Shown here piece by piece: positions 42,734 to 52,143 of a stretch of DNA of 64,000 nucleotides. The stretch's first letter is position 1; the number at the start of each line of letters is the position of its first letter. This stretch comes from Corynebacterium camporealensis (lineage in GTDB: Bacteria; Actinomycetota; Actinomycetes; Mycobacteriales; Mycobacteriaceae): assembly GCF_000980815.1 (NCBI RefSeq), contig NZ_CP011311.1:850571-914570 (forward strand), in the 5' to 3' direction. A program made the position numbers and the translations under genes. The notes beneath the pieces were generated by a model that saw only the letters and a list, made by a program, of their open reading frames with translations, was not told the origin of the DNA and did not search any database.

Positions 42734-44032
42734 ATGACTGCTGCGAATAATGAAGTTTTGAACAAGGAGCTCCGTGAGCTCGATCCGGATGTATTTGAGG
42801 CCATCGGCGGCGAGATTTCCCGCCAGCGCGACACTCTGGAGATGATTGCTTCTGAGAACTTTGTTCCGCGCGCCGTACTGCAGGCACAGGGTTCTGTCCT
42901 GACCAACAAGTACGCCGAGGGCTACCCGGGCCGCCGTTACTACGGTGGCTGCGAAAACGTCGATGTCGTCGAAAATCTCGCCCGTGACCGCGCCAAGGAG
43001 CTCTTCGGCGCAGAGTACGTCAACGTCCAGCCGCACTCTGGTGCGCAGGCCAACGCCGCTGTGCTGGCTGCACTCGCTGAGCCGGGCGACAAGATTCTCG
43101 GCCTCTCCCTTGCTCACGGTGGCCACCTCACCCATGGCATGAAGCTGAACTTCTCCGGCAAGCTTTACGATGTCGCCGCCTACGAAGTCGACCCAGAAAC
43201 CCTGCGCGTCGACATGGACAAGCTGCGCGAGCAGGCCATCGCAGAAAAGCCGAAGGTCATCATCGCCGGCTGGTCCGCGTACCCGCGCACCTTGGACTTC
43301 GCGAAGTTCCGCGAGATCGCCGATGAGGTCGGCGCATACCTGTGGGTCGATATGGCTCACTTCGCAGGTCTGGTTGCTGCTGGTCTGCACCCGTCCCCGG
43401 TCCCGCACGCTGACGTGGTTTCCACCACCGTCCACAAGACCCTGGGTGGTCCGCGTTCTGGCATGATCCTGGCGAAGCAGGATTTGGCTAAGAAGCTCAA
43501 CTCCAATGTCTTCCCAGGCCAGCAGGGTGGCCCGCTGATGCACGTCATTGCTGCCAAGGCTATCGCTATGAAGCTGGCTGCCACCCCTGAGTTCAAGGAG
43601 CGTCAGGAGCGCACCCTGGAAGGTGCAAAGATTCTGGCTGAGCGTCTCATGCAGGACGACACCAAGGCCGCTGGCGTTGACGTGCTCACCGGCGGCACCG
43701 ACGTTCACCTGGTCCTGGTTGACCTGCGCAACTCCGACCTGGATGGTCAGCAGGCTGAGGACCTCCTCCACGAGGTTGGTATCACCGTCAACCGCAACGC
43801 CGTGCCGAACGACCCACGCCCGCCGATGGTTACCTCCGGCCTACGCATCGGTACCCCGGCCCTGGCTACCCGCGGCCTGGACACCGAGGCTTTCACCGAG
43901 GTTGCCGACATCATCGGTACCGCCCTGGCACAGGGCAAGGACGCAGACGTCTCTGCTCTGCGTGCTCGCGTGGAGAAGATCGCTAAGCAGTTCCCGCTCT
44001 ACGAGGGCCTGGAAGACTGGAAGCTGGTCTAA
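42734..44032 (+). CDS. glyA: Serine hydroxymethyltransferase
   Basis: GlyA interconverts serine and glycine and charges tetrahydrofolate with a C1 unit. The 432-aa protein has [31 protein letters not shown], the PLP-Lys motif [16 protein letters not shown] near residue 228, and the C-terminal [12 protein letters not shown]. The ATG at 42734 follows AGAAGGGA; the long frame upstream to 42635 runs through the promoter. It is followed 6 bp later by pabAB, so C1 and folate genes are together. C. glutamicum glyA is controlled by GlyR; whether the palindrome is its site is unknown. Confidence 0.97.
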   Translation: MTAANNEVLNKELRELDPDVFEAIGGEISRQRDTLEMIASENFVPRAVLQAQGSVLTNKYAEGYPGRRYYGGCENVDVVENLARDRAKELFGAEYVNVQPHSGAQANAAVLAALAEPGDKILGLSLAHGGHLTHGMKLNFSGKLYDVAAYEVDPETLRVDMDKLREQAIAEKPKVIIAGWSAYPRTLDFAKFREIADEVGAYLWVDMAHFAGLVAAGLHPSPVPHADVVSTTVHKTLGGPRSGMILAKQDLAKKLNSNVFPGQQGGPLMHVIAAKAIAMKLAATPEFKERQERTLEGAKILAERLMQDDTKAAGVDVLTGGTDVHLVLVDLRNSDLDGQQAEDLLHEVGITVNRNAVPNDPRPPMVTSGLRIGTPALATRGLDTEAFTEVADIIGTALAQGKDADVSALRARVEKIAKQFPLYEGLEDWKLV

Positions 44033-44038
44033 TAAACG

Positions 44039-45880
44039 GTGCGCTTGCTTGTCGTAGATAACCACGACTCGTTTACTTTTAACCTCGTGGACTACGTCCA
44101 GCGAGTGCTCGGTTCCCGCCCAGACGTACTTCCCAACAATGCTTCGGTGAGCGACTGGGCGGATTATGATGCCGTCATCATCTCGCCGGGCCCAGGTACC
44201 CCGCATAATCCGGAGGACCTGGGCCTTTCGGCTGCCGCGCTGCAGCTTTACGATGGCCCCATCCTCGGCGTCTGCCTAGGCATGCAAGCCATGGTCGTCG
44301 ATGTTGGTGGCACCGTCGCTGCGGCCCCTCGGCCCGTCCACGGCGAAAAGGCGGTGATCACCCACCGCGGAACCGATCTCTTCGCCGGACTGGATAACCC
44401 CTTAGATGTCGTGCGCTATCACTCTCTGATCGCAACCGACATCCCGGAGGACTACCAGGTCACCGCCACTGTCGCGAACCTGCCGATGGCCATCGCCCAT
44501 CGCAGCCTGCCGCGCTGGGGCGTGCAATTCCACCCGGAATCGCTGTTGAGTTCCAGCGGCGTTGAGCTCATCTCCAACTTCATCCAGCTAGCCCGCCGCC
44601 ACTATGCGCAGAAGTATTACAGCCTGCGCACCCTCGACGGCGCCCTCGATCCAGCGGAGGTCGCCTCCGGCTTTGATGGCCAGGTCTTCTGGTTGGATAA
44701 CGGCGCCTTCAGCATCCTTGGCGACGACTCCGCACCCGGCTCGCGGCACCTTATCTGCCAGGACGCAACAGAGAAGGAAGACTTCTACACTGAACTGGCC
44801 CAACCGCGCTTGCCGGATCGCGTCGGCCCGCCGATTCCCGGTTGCGACTTCGCTTTAGGCTGGGTCGGCTACCTCGGCTACGAGATGGCCGACATCGCCG
44901 GTCCCGCGCGTCACCGCGCCCCTGGCCCTGATGCCGAACTCATCTACGCCACCCGCGCGGTAGTCATTGACCACGCCCGCAATCAGACCCACTTGCTGAG
45001 TTTCGCGGGTGATGAGGAGTGGGACATCGTGAAGCGTGCGCCGAAGCCAGCAGGGAAGTGGCAGCCCGAACTGAACCTGGTGCACGACCGAGAGGACTAC
45101 CTCGATCTGATTGACAAGGCCCAGGCAAAGATGCGTGCAGGTGAGTCCTATGAGGTGTGTCTGACCAACCGCATCGAGATGGCCCCAGTGCCGACCCCGC
45201 TGGAGACCTTCATCGAACTGCGGGCGGCGAACCCCAGCCCGCGTGCGGGATACCTGGGCTTTGCTGTACAACAGTTACTCTCGACAACCCCAGAGCTTTT
45301 CCTGCGGGTGGACAGCAACGGCGTGGTTCATTCCCGCCCCATCAAGGGAACCCGCCCGCGCGGTGCGAACCGAGTCGAGGACGCCCAGCTGCGCACCGAA
45401 CTCGAAGGACCAAAAGAACGCGCCGAACTCCTCATGGTCGTCGACATGGTGCGCAATGACTTATCGCGTGTCTGCGATAGCGTGCGCGCCGGGTCTTTTG
45501 GCGTCGAATCCTATGCCACTGTCCACCAGCTGATGTGTGAAATTTCTGGACATCTATCCGTCGGCCGGGGACCGGCCGACGCCATTCGCGCGGCCTTCCC
45601 GGGTGGGTCGATGACCGGTGCGCCAAAGGTGCGAACGTGTGAGATCATCGCCGACCTCGAAGACACCTGGCGTGGCGTGTATTCGGGCGCTTTCGGATTC
45701 ATCTCACCCGTAGGCACGGCAGATCTGTCGATGGTCATCCGCAGCATCGTCAATACGCCTGAGCAGGCTACCTACGGTATGGGCGGTGCCGTGCTTGCCA
45801 TTTCTGACCCGGTTGCCGAGTGGGAGGAAACCTTGGTAAAGACCAGGCCGTTGACGGAGTATCTCGGCTATGGACTTTAG
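44039..45880 (+). CDS. pabAB: Aminodeoxychorismate synthase, fused PabA-PabB
   Basis: The 613-aa fusion makes 4-amino-4-deoxychorismate from chorismate and glutamine for folate. Residues 1-190 are the class I glutamine amidotransferase with oxyanion loop ISPGPGTPHNP, nucleophile Cys in GVCLGMQA and WGVQFHPES. Residues 230-613 are the chorismate-binding PabB with IKGTRPRGANRVED, MVVDMVRNDLSRV and FPGGSMTGAPKVRT. The IKGTRPRG Lys is the chorismate-C2 nucleophile expected in PabB, which separates it from anthranilate synthase TrpE. The GTG at 44039 starts RLLVVDNHDSFTFN. Its 3' end overlaps pabC by 11 bp. Confidence 0.94.
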   Translation: MRLLVVDNHDSFTFNLVDYVQRVLGSRPDVLPNNASVSDWADYDAVIISPGPGTPHNPEDLGLSAAALQLYDGPILGVCLGMQAMVVDVGGTVAAAPRPVHGEKAVITHRGTDLFAGLDNPLDVVRYHSLIATDIPEDYQVTATVANLPMAIAHRSLPRWGVQFHPESLLSSSGVELISNFIQLARRHYAQKYYSLRTLDGALDPAEVASGFDGQVFWLDNGAFSILGDDSAPGSRHLICQDATEKEDFYTELAQPRLPDRVGPPIPGCDFALGWVGYLGYEMADIAGPARHRAPGPDAELIYATRAVVIDHARNQTHLLSFAGDEEWDIVKRAPKPAGKWQPELNLVHDREDYLDLIDKAQAKMRAGESYEVCLTNRIEMAPVPTPLETFIELRAANPSPRAGYLGFAVQQLLSTTPELFLRVDSNGVVHSRPIKGTRPRGANRVEDAQLRTELEGPKERAELLMVVDMVRNDLSRVCDSVRAGSFGVESYATVHQLMCEISGHLSVGRGPADAIRAAFPGGSMTGAPKVRTCEIIADLEDTWRGVYSGAFGFISPVGTADLSMVIRSIVNTPEQATYGMGGAVLAISDPVAEWEETLVKTRPLTEYLGYGL

Positions 45881-46496
45881 TTCTTTCCTCGTCCGCGACG
45901 GACGCGCGATTCGGCCTGACCTCCACCGGAAACGTCTCGGCGGAATTCCGGATCTGTCTGACATTCCCAAGGCAGGGCAGTGGTTCCCCAAACTCACTGC
46001 AGACTCGGTGGAGCTGCGTCCCGCGCCGCCACTGCGTACTTCGACGGTGTTGTGGATTCCAGAAGACCCGGATCCACGCCGGCATCCTCTGCGTAAAGGG
46101 CCTGATACGGCGGTGCTTGCGCGCTTACGCTCGCAAGCACGAGACGAAGGCGCTGATGACGCGGTCTTGCATGCCGATGGCTATGTCCGCGAAGCCGCTA
46201 ATGCAGCGCTGGTCTTTTTCGACGAGTCTGGTCCGGTGCAGGCACCGGAATCAGAGGTATTGGCCTCGACGACCGTGCAGGGCACGGTGGAGGCCGGACT
46301 CATGCCGACGCCGCGTCGGAGGAATATCACCCTTGAGGAAGCGTTCACGCTGCCTGCGTTGGCGGCGAGTGCGCTGCACGGATGGACGCCGGTTCACGCC
46401 TGGGCGGTGCAGGGGCGGGGGATTAAGGCGGCATCGTTAAGCATTGATGCAGCGGGACTCAACGCCGCGCTGTGGGCCCAGGCTGAGAGGATTTAG
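45870..46496 (+). CDS. pabC: Aminodeoxychorismate lyase-like PLP enzyme, short form
   Basis: The 208-aa protein is a class IV aminotransferase-fold protein that would release pyruvate from aminodeoxychorismate to give 4-aminobenzoate. The PLP Lys is in HPLRKGPDT near residue 72, and the EAANAALVFF motif, matching the usual EatxxNvf, is near residue 111. It is about 60 residues shorter than typical PabC, with most of the N-terminal domain reduced. Overlap with pabAB by 11 bp and operon position support the function. Its stop overlaps the convergent DUF5997 gene by 4 bp. Confidence 0.82.
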   Translation: MDFSSFLVRDGRAIRPDLHRKRLGGIPDLSDIPKAGQWFPKLTADSVELRPAPPLRTSTVLWIPEDPDPRRHPLRKGPDTAVLARLRSQARDEGADDAVLHADGYVREAANAALVFFDESGPVQAPESEVLASTTVQGTVEAGLMPTPRRRNITLEEAFTLPALAASALHGWTPVHAWAVQGRGIKAASLSIDAAGLNAALWAQAERI

Positions 46497-46867
46497 TCCT
46501 CAGATTCTGGTTCGGTGGTGCCGCGCTGCTCAGCAAGAGCGGTGCGGGCCTTGCGCAGCCATTCTGGCTGGTCGGCGAGTAGTTCCTTGATTTCCGCAGT
46601 GGTGAGCGGCTTATCCAGGTCGTTCTTTTTGAGTGCGGTTACCGAAATGCCTAGCTTTTGCGCGACAACGGGACGCGGGTGGGGGCCTTCGCGGCGCAGC
46701 TTCGCGAGCCACTCAGGTGGGTTGTCCTGCAGGTCGCGCAGCTGCGCGTGGGTCACGGCGGATTCTTGGAACTCTGCAGGCGCAGCAGGCAGGTAGATGC
46801 CGAGCTTCTTAGCGGCGGTCTGCGCGCGCATTGCGGTGCCGGAGGGTTGCAAATTCTGATCAGTCAC
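46493..46867 (-). CDS. DUF5997 family protein
   Basis: The 124-aa protein consists of two similar helical segments: an N-terminal AKKLGIYLPAAPAEFQ..VTHAQLRDLQDNPPEWLAKLRREGPHPR and a C-terminal ..PLTTAEIKELLADQPEWLRKAR, both ending in a PPEWL/QPEWL box. The middle VVAQKLGISVTALKK looks like a helix-turn-helix. This pattern fits DUF5997 of actinobacteria. It starts 35 bp from the divergent LysR-like gene, a pairing I recall from other actinobacteria. It may be a DNA-binding protein; function unknown. Confidence 0.75.
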   Translation of the reverse strand: MTDQNLQPSGTAMRAQTAAKKLGIYLPAAPAEFQESAVTHAQLRDLQDNPPEWLAKLRREGPHPRPVVAQKLGISVTALKKNDLDKPLTTAEIKELLADQPEWLRKARTALAEQRGTTEPESED

Positions 46868-46902
46868 GTTGCCACCCTAGCACCTTCAGTAGGATTAGCT
46901 GC

Positions 46903-47586
46903 ATGCTTAGACTTGCCTTCGCCACCGGCACAGAGCCCGGCAAATGGTTCCGCCGCTACCGGGAGAACACCGCGCACGGGCTAGAAACCATCGATGCTGA
47001 CGATGCTTTCGCCACCCTGCTGGAGGGCAACGCTGACCTGGCATTGGCGCGCGTGCCTGTCGATGGCGGCGACCCCCGCGCCGACGACAACTTCCATCGG
47101 GTGCGCCTCTACGAAGAAGCCCCCGGCGTGGCCGTGCCGAAAGATTCCATCTTCGCGGAGGTCGGCGAGGACGTCGAGGCCTCCGACTTGGCAGATGAAC
47201 ACGTGAACTACCGGCTTGGCGATGGCGCCATGGTCAACATCCCCGACATCCGCACCAGCCTGCAGGTCGTCGGTGCCAACGTCGGCATCGTCATTGCCCC
47301 GCGTCCACTGCTGAAGGTCTTGAGCAAAAAGCAGGTCGTGCCGCTGGGGCTCAACGACCCGACGGTGCCACTGACCGAGATTGTGTTGCTGTGGCGCAAG
47401 GATGATGATTGCGATGCGATTCAGGATTTTGTCGGTATCGCCAAGGGGCGCACCGCGAATTCTTCCCGCCAGCAAACCCCAAAGAAGAAGACCAAAAAGA
47501 AACCTGAGAAGAGAGCTACATCACGTAAAAACAAGTCGTTACCGAAAAGTAAGAAAGGCTCTCACCGGGGTAAACGGCGTCGTTAA
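46903..47586 (+). CDS. LysR substrate-binding-domain protein without HTH, lysine-rich tail
   Basis: The protein of about 227 aa begins MLRLAFATGTEPGKWF, the first strand of a LysR-type periplasmic-binding-like domain, and has no N-terminal helix-turn-helix. Residues 1-175 form the ligand domain. From about 180 the sequence is a run of Lys, Arg and Ser (KKKTKKKPEKRATS, then KGSHRGKRRR), which could bind nucleic acid. TAGGAT lies 7 nt before the ATG. It is divergent from DUF5997, whose helix-turn-helix-like segment might supply the missing DNA-binding part. This is inference. Confidence 0.78.
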   Translation: MLRLAFATGTEPGKWFRRYRENTAHGLETIDADDAFATLLEGNADLALARVPVDGGDPRADDNFHRVRLYEEAPGVAVPKDSIFAEVGEDVEASDLADEHVNYRLGDGAMVNIPDIRTSLQVVGANVGIVIAPRPLLKVLSKKQVVPLGLNDPTVPLTEIVLLWRKDDDCDAIQDFVGIAKGRTANSSRQQTPKKKTKKKPEKRATSRKNKSLPKSKKGSHRGKRRR

Positions 47587-47712
47587 GCGCTGAAACTACT
47601 CTACGGCAGGGCCAGGTGGTGGCAGGGTTCTCAACTGCGTGGCTAGCGTAGATCTTATTGCGCTTTAAGGATTAAGCGCCCAACGCACAACCAATTAGAG
47701 GAGTTAGAACCT

Positions 47713-48333
47713 ATGAAGAAGATGTCCCGTCGCATTGTTGGTGGCTTTGCCGCAGCATCTCTGTCCCTGGCACTGGTTGCCTGCAGCGAGGCAGAAGATG
47801 CCGCTGATTCCGCAGGCGATGTTGCTGCTTCTGCTACCGATGCCGCAGCCGGCGCCGTCGATGATGGCGACGCTGTAGACGACGGCGAGTCCGTGGACGG
47901 TGCGGGCGCTGCCGACGATCAGGTCAACGACGAAGACGCTGATGCCGACGCAGATGCCGACGGTGCCGAGATGGCCACCGTTGCTACCGCCGATGGCGAG
48001 GCTGAGGTTCCGGCAGAGTTCGCTTCCGCTATTGAGGATAAGACCGGCGAGTGGGGCGAGGTCCAGAACATCGAAGAGGGCGACAACGGCTCTGTTGCTA
48101 CCTTCGTAAACGGCGACCTGCTGGTTTACTCCGAGGATCACGGTGCACAGCCGGTCGTCGGCAAGATTGCTGAGACCTGGCAGAACGAAGGCGGCCTGGA
48201 CGCTGAGGTTGGCCTGCCGACCGCCGCTGAGCAAGACGCTACCGAGGGCACCGGCTGGACCCAGGACTTCACCGACGGCACCATCTCCTGGCTGCAGGAT
48301 GACTCCGGTGAGTTCTCCGCTGAGATTGCCTAA
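47713..48333 (+). CDS. LGFP-repeat lipoprotein
   Basis: The 206-aa protein has a lipoprotein signal ending LVAC near residue 24. An Asp/Ala-rich low-complexity linker follows (about residues 27-95). The C-terminal domain has LGFP-type features: WGEVQNIEEGDNGSVATFVN, DAEVGLPTAAEQ, and WTQDFTDGTISWL. LGFP repeats are thought to bind the corynebacterial cell envelope and appear in mycolyltransferase-associated proteins. GAGGAG lies before the ATG. A GCGCTT-N8-AAGCGC inverted repeat lies about 35 bp upstream. It is probably monocistronic, with a terminator behind it. Confidence 0.82.
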   Translation: MKKMSRRIVGGFAAASLSLALVACSEAEDAADSAGDVAASATDAAAGAVDDGDAVDDGESVDGAGAADDQVNDEDADADADADGAEMATVATADGEAEVPAEFASAIEDKTGEWGEVQNIEEGDNGSVATFVNGDLLVYSEDHGAQPVVGKIAETWQNEGGLDAEVGLPTAAEQDATEGTGWTQDFTDGTISWLQDDSGEFSAEIA

Positions 48334-48367
48334 TAGTTAACGCTTTAGTCTGCGCGTCTTGACGCGC

Positions 48368-48410
48368 ACCCCGGTGTTGCTCCCATGTTGCTGGAGTGAC
48401 ACCGGGGTTT
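48368..48410 (+). terminator. Terminator after the LGFP lipoprotein
   Basis: ACCCCGGTGT...CTCC pairs with GGAG..ACACCGGGGT, an interrupted stem of 14 bp, and TTT follows. Confidence 0.82.
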
Positions 48411-48554
48411 AAGGTTTTCCGAAAGTTCATCTTCCACCCATGTAATTTCTACCTTGGACGCATACGTTGAGTGGTAGCTGGCACGACCGGCTCGGGCCAG
48501 CAGTAATTGAATAGCCCACTAGTTGTTCGAATCTCCAAGGGAGACATTGCCACT

Positions 48555-49916
48555 ATGACCAGCTCGGCTACCCTGCACGATATGCCCACCGAATCTTCGA
48601 CGAAGACGAAAACTTACGTCGTAGATACCTCCGTATTGCTGTCCGACCCGTGGGCACTGCGCAAATTCGCAGAACACGAGGTCATCCTTCCACTCGTTGT
48701 TATCTCGGAGTTGGAAGGAAAACGTCATCACCCAGAGCTTGGCTGGTTCGCCCGCCAGGCTCTTCGTCTTTTAGAGGAGCTGCGCTCTAACTTCGATGGC
48801 TTGGACCATGCAGTGCCGGTCAATCAGGCAGGCGGTACGTTGCGGGTGGAGCTCAATCATCAGGACCAGTCGCTGCTGCCTGCGTCTTTCCGCGGCGAGT
48901 CCGGCGATCATCGCATTTTGGCCTGTGCGCTCAACCTGGCCCACGAGGGCAAGGACACTGTTCTGGTGACCAAGGACGTGCCGCTGCGCGTGAAGGCCGG
49001 CGCGGTTGGCCTGGCCGCAGATGAGTACCACGCCCAGGATGTTGTGTCGACTGGGTACAGCGGTATGGCGACGGTCCATGTGCTGCCTGAGGTCATCGAT
49101 AAGCTTTATGCAGAAGGCGACGTGCTTATCGACGATGCCTACACCACCAACGATGAACCCGTAAGCGAACTGCCCGTCAACTGCGGTGTCACGCTGCAGG
49201 CAGGCACCCAGTCGGCGCTGGGGCGCATTACTTCCGATGGCGCTGTGGCGCTCGTGCCTGGCGATGTCAACGCCTTCGGCCTCCAGGGCCGCTCCGCTGA
49301 ACAGCGCATCGCTTTGGACCTGCTTGCCGATAACAACATTGGCATCGTTTCGTTGGGCGGCCGTGCCGGTACTGGTAAGTCAGCTTTGGCGTTGTGCTCG
49401 GGTCTGGAGGCAGTCCTGGAACGCGGCGAGCACCGTCGCATCGTGGTCTTCCGCCCGATGTATGCCGTTGGTGGCCAGTCCCTGGGGTATCTGCCTGGTA
49501 CTGAGGCAGAGAAGATGAACCCCTGGGCACAAGCCGTCTTCGACACGTTAGAGGGCCTGGTCTCGGACAACGTCATGGAAGAAGTCTTAGACCGCGAGCT
49601 CATCGAAGTCCTGCCACTTACCCATATTCGTGGTCGCTCGCTGCATGACTCCTTTGTCATTGTCGATGAAGCGCAGTCGCTGGAGCGCAACGTGCTGCTT
49701 ACTGTCCTATCGCGCCTGGGCCGCGGCTCGCGGGTGGTGCTGACTCACGACGTTGCCCAGCGCGACAACCTGCGTGTGGGGCGCCATGATGGTGTGCAGG
49801 CGGTCATCGAAAAGCTTAAGGGGCATGATTTATTTGCTCATGTCACCTTGCAGCGCTCTGAGCGTTCTGCCATTGCGGAGCTGGTCACAGACATTCTGGA
49901 AAGCGACAACATTTAA
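48555..49916 (+). CDS. phoH2: PIN-PhoH protein (PhoH2-type)
   Basis: The protein of about 453 aa fuses an N-terminal PIN RNase domain ([12 protein letters not shown] near residue 22, [11 protein letters not shown] near 117) to a C-terminal PhoH ATPase ([11 protein letters not shown]alker A near residue 273, [10 protein letters not shown] near 375). Mycobacterial PhoH2 is an ATP-dependent RNA helicase/RNase. In mycobacteria a short phoAT gene precedes phoH2; I see no such ORF in the 221-bp gap upstream here. The ATG at 48555 follows AGGGAG. It lies between the LGFP lipoprotein and a GNAT gene, in a syntenic position. Confidence 0.92.
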   Translation: MTSSATLHDMPTESSTKTKTYVVDTSVLLSDPWALRKFAEHEVILPLVVISELEGKRHHPELGWFARQALRLLEELRSNFDGLDHAVPVNQAGGTLRVELNHQDQSLLPASFRGESGDHRILACALNLAHEGKDTVLVTKDVPLRVKAGAVGLAADEYHAQDVVSTGYSGMATVHVLPEVIDKLYAEGDVLIDDAYTTNDEPVSELPVNCGVTLQAGTQSALGRITSDGAVALVPGDVNAFGLQGRSAEQRIALDLLADNNIGIVSLGGRAGTGKSALALCSGLEAVLERGEHRRIVVFRPMYAVGGQSLGYLPGTEAEKMNPWAQAVFDTLEGLVSDNVMEEVLDRELIEVLPLTHIRGRSLHDSFVIVDEAQSLERNVLLTVLSRLGRGSRVVLTHDVAQRDNLRVGRHDGVQAVIEKLKGHDLFAHVTLQRSERSAIAELVTDILESDNI

Positions 49917-49978
49917 AGATCCTAAGAACCTGGATGTTCTTGTGGCCATATCGGTGCGCGGACGGGATAATAGTTGCC

Positions 49979-50530
49979 ATGACAGAGAAGAACTCGAAGA
50001 AGGGTTTTGTAATCCGCCCATTCCGGAACGCGGATTACCCTCAACTGCGTAAGATCTACGAGGTTGGTCTCAACACCGGTCACGCGACCTATGAGACTCG
50101 TGCGCTGACACTGGAGCAGTTCACTAACTCGAAGATCATGTCCTCGGTATTTGTTGCCGTCGAAGAAGACGACGACAACAAGGTGCTGGGTTGGGTATCT
50201 GCAGCGCCGATTTCCTCGCGCTCAGTGTTCCACGGTGTGGTGGAAGATTCCATCTACATCGACCCGGATGCACAGGGCCGCGGCATTGCGGGCGCGCTGA
50301 TGGATAAGCTCATTGAGGTGTGCCAGGACCTGCATAAGTGGGCTATCCACGCCTGGATTTTCCCGGAGAACGAAGGTTCGGCCAAGCTGCACATCTCCCG
50401 CGGTTTCGAAAAGGTGGGCACCTACTCCCACTTGGCAAAGATGACCTACGGCGAAATGGCTGGCGAGTGGCGCGATACAGACGTCTACGAAAAGCTGCTG
50501 CCAAAGCCGGAGCGTCGCACCAAGGAATAG
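49979..50530 (+). CDS. GNAT-family N-acetyltransferase (phosphinothricin/methionine sulfoximine type)
   Basis: This protein of about 183 aa has the Pat/MnaT pattern: FVIRPFRNADYPQLRKIYEVG at the N-terminus, TATYETR-like HATYETRALT, acetyl-CoA motif A DSIYIDPDAQGRGIAGALM near residue 94, and NEGSAKLHISRGFEKVG in motif B. Such enzymes acetylate toxic amino-acid analogues or free amines. GATAAT lies 7 nt before the ATG at 49979, suggesting a leaderless mRNA; a longer frame to 49934 would read through it. The substrate is not known. Confidence 0.85.
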   Translation: MTEKNSKKGFVIRPFRNADYPQLRKIYEVGLNTGHATYETRALTLEQFTNSKIMSSVFVAVEEDDDNKVLGWVSAAPISSRSVFHGVVEDSIYIDPDAQGRGIAGALMDKLIEVCQDLHKWAIHAWIFPENEGSAKLHISRGFEKVGTYSHLAKMTYGEMAGEWRDTDVYEKLLPKPERRTKE

Positions 50531-50549
50531 TACAACTTACACAGCACAA

Positions 50550-50580
50550 AGGGCCTTCTCCCCACAAGGGGAGAGGCCCT
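50550..50580. terminator. Bidirectional terminator between GNAT and MFS genes
   Basis: AGGGCCTTCTCCCC pairs with GGGGAGAGGCCCT with one bulged T and an ACAA loop. The flanking genes converge. Confidence 0.88.
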
Positions 50581-50589
50581 CTATTCGTC

Positions 50590-52143
50590 TTAGGAGATGG
50601 TCTCCTTCAAATGCTCCTCACGCAGCGGGAGCAGCAAAATCAAGGCGATAACTGCCATTGGCACCATCAGTGCGATAACTGGAGTCAGGCCGTAGTTGTA
50701 GGAATTTAAGATGGCGTCGCGGATGGCATCGGGAAGCATGGTGACTGCTTCTGGAGTCAGCGAGTTAGCCGCGCCACCGGAGTTGAACTTCTCGATGTAC
50801 GGTGCCGCCTCCGGACCCATCTGCGCGAAAGCCTCCGGCAGGCGAGTGCTCATTTCATCCTGCATGTTGTGGATGAACAGCGAACCAACCAGGGAAGCAC
50901 CCAGTGCAGAACCAATCTGGCGGAAGAAGTTATTCGCCGCGGTTGCGGTACCGACCAGTGCAATCGGGAAGGTGTTCTGGACAATCAGGACCAGCACCTG
51001 CATGACCATGCCCAGGCCGAGGCCAAAGATGTAGAACTCCACGCCCAGCTGAACCAGCGAGGTATCCACGGTCAGGCGCGACATCCAGATCAGTGAACCG
51101 GTCACAATCGCCAATCCGATAATTGGGTAGATCTTGTAGCGACCGGTGCGGGAAATGATGAAGCCAATAACAGTCGAGGTACCGATCATGCCGACCATCA
51201 TCGGAATCATCATCAGACCAGCTTCGGTCGGGGTGAGCATGTGCACCATCTGCAGGTAGGTCGGCATGTAGCCGAGGACGCCGAACATCGCCAAGCCCAG
51301 CACAGTGCCCGACAGAGTGGTCAGCACCATGTTGCGGTGGCGGAACAGGTTCATCGGGATCAGCGGCTCGAGCGCACGCTTTTCGACGAACACAGTCGCA
51401 ATCGCCCCCAGCACCGTCACCGCACCCAGCGACATGATGACCGAAGAATTCCAGTCATATTCGGTACCGCCCCAGGTAGTCATGAGAATCAGCGAGGTGG
51501 TGGTAATCGCAATCAGGGTTGCGCCCAGCCAGTCGAAGCGGCGCATGTTACCTTCGCCTACCCGCAGGTTGAGAGCAAAGACACAAACCACCATGGCGAG
51601 GATGCCCAGCGGGATATTCATCCACAAGCCCCAGCGCCAGCCCGGACCGTCTGTGAACCAGCCGCCCAGTACCGGGCCAAGGACCGAAGATAGGCCGAAG
51701 ACCGCGCCCATGATGCCCATGAATTTGCCGCGCTCACGAGAGCTCGTGACCTCTGCGACGATGGCCTGGGAGGAGATCATCATAAAGCCAGCGCCGAAGC
51801 CCTGGATGGCGCGGCCGGCGATGAGCAGGCCCATGCTATGGGCGAAACCGCCGAGTGCGGAACCAACAACAAAGACTGCGATACCGCCGATATACAGCCA
51901 CTTGCGGCCCAGCATGTCACCGAGCTTGCCGGAAATCGGCATCGCGATGGTCATCGTGACCAGGAAGGCGGAGATGACCCAGCTCATCTGGTCCACACCG
52001 CCAAGTTCACCAACGATGGTGGGCAAAGCAGAGGAAAAAATCATCTGGCCCAGCGAACTCATCAGCATGGTGAGCACGAGGGCGCTGAAGACTAAGCCCA
52101 GGTTATGGGCACGTGCCGGTGGTTTAGTCGCAGTGGCTACCAT
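50590..52143 (-). CDS. DHA2-family drug/H+ antiporter (EmrB/QacA type)
   Basis: The 517-aa protein has 14 predicted TM helices. Motif A appears as GKLGDMLGRKWLYI after helix 2, and motif C as GLSSVLGPVLGGWF in helix 5, both typical of drug:H+ antiporters. It is the second gene of an operon with the TetR gene at 52137-52769; the two overlap by 7 bp. The tandem TTGCA-N5-TGCAA sites upstream should control both. It is expected to export lipophilic or cationic drugs. Confidence 0.9.
   Translation of the reverse strand: MVATATKPPARAHNLGLVFSALVLTMLMSSLGQMIFSSALPTIVGELGGVDQMSWVISAFLVTMTIAMPISGKLGDMLGRKWLYIGGIAVFVVGSALGGFAHSMGLLIAGRAIQGFGAGFMMISSQAIVAEVTSSRERGKFMGIMGAVFGLSSVLGPVLGGWFTDGPGWRWGLWMNIPLGILAMVVCVFALNLRVGEGNMRRFDWLGATLIAITTTSLILMTTWGGTEYDWNSSVIMSLGAVTVLGAIATVFVEKRALEPLIPMNLFRHRNMVLTTLSGTVLGLAMFGVLGYMPTYLQMVHMLTPTEAGLMMIPMMVGMIGTSTVIGFIISRTGRYKIYPIIGLAIVTGSLIWMSRLTVDTSLVQLGVEFYIFGLGLGMVMQVLVLIVQNTFPIALVGTATAANNFFRQIGSALGASLVGSLFIHNMQDEMSTRLPEAFAQMGPEAAPYIEKFNSGGAANSLTPEAVTMLPDAIRDAILNSYNYGLTPVIALMVPMAVIALILLLPLREEHLKETIS

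Noticed and set aside
42698..43771. 357-codon minus-strand open frame
   Set aside because: Antisense to glyA; no domain and no ribosome site.
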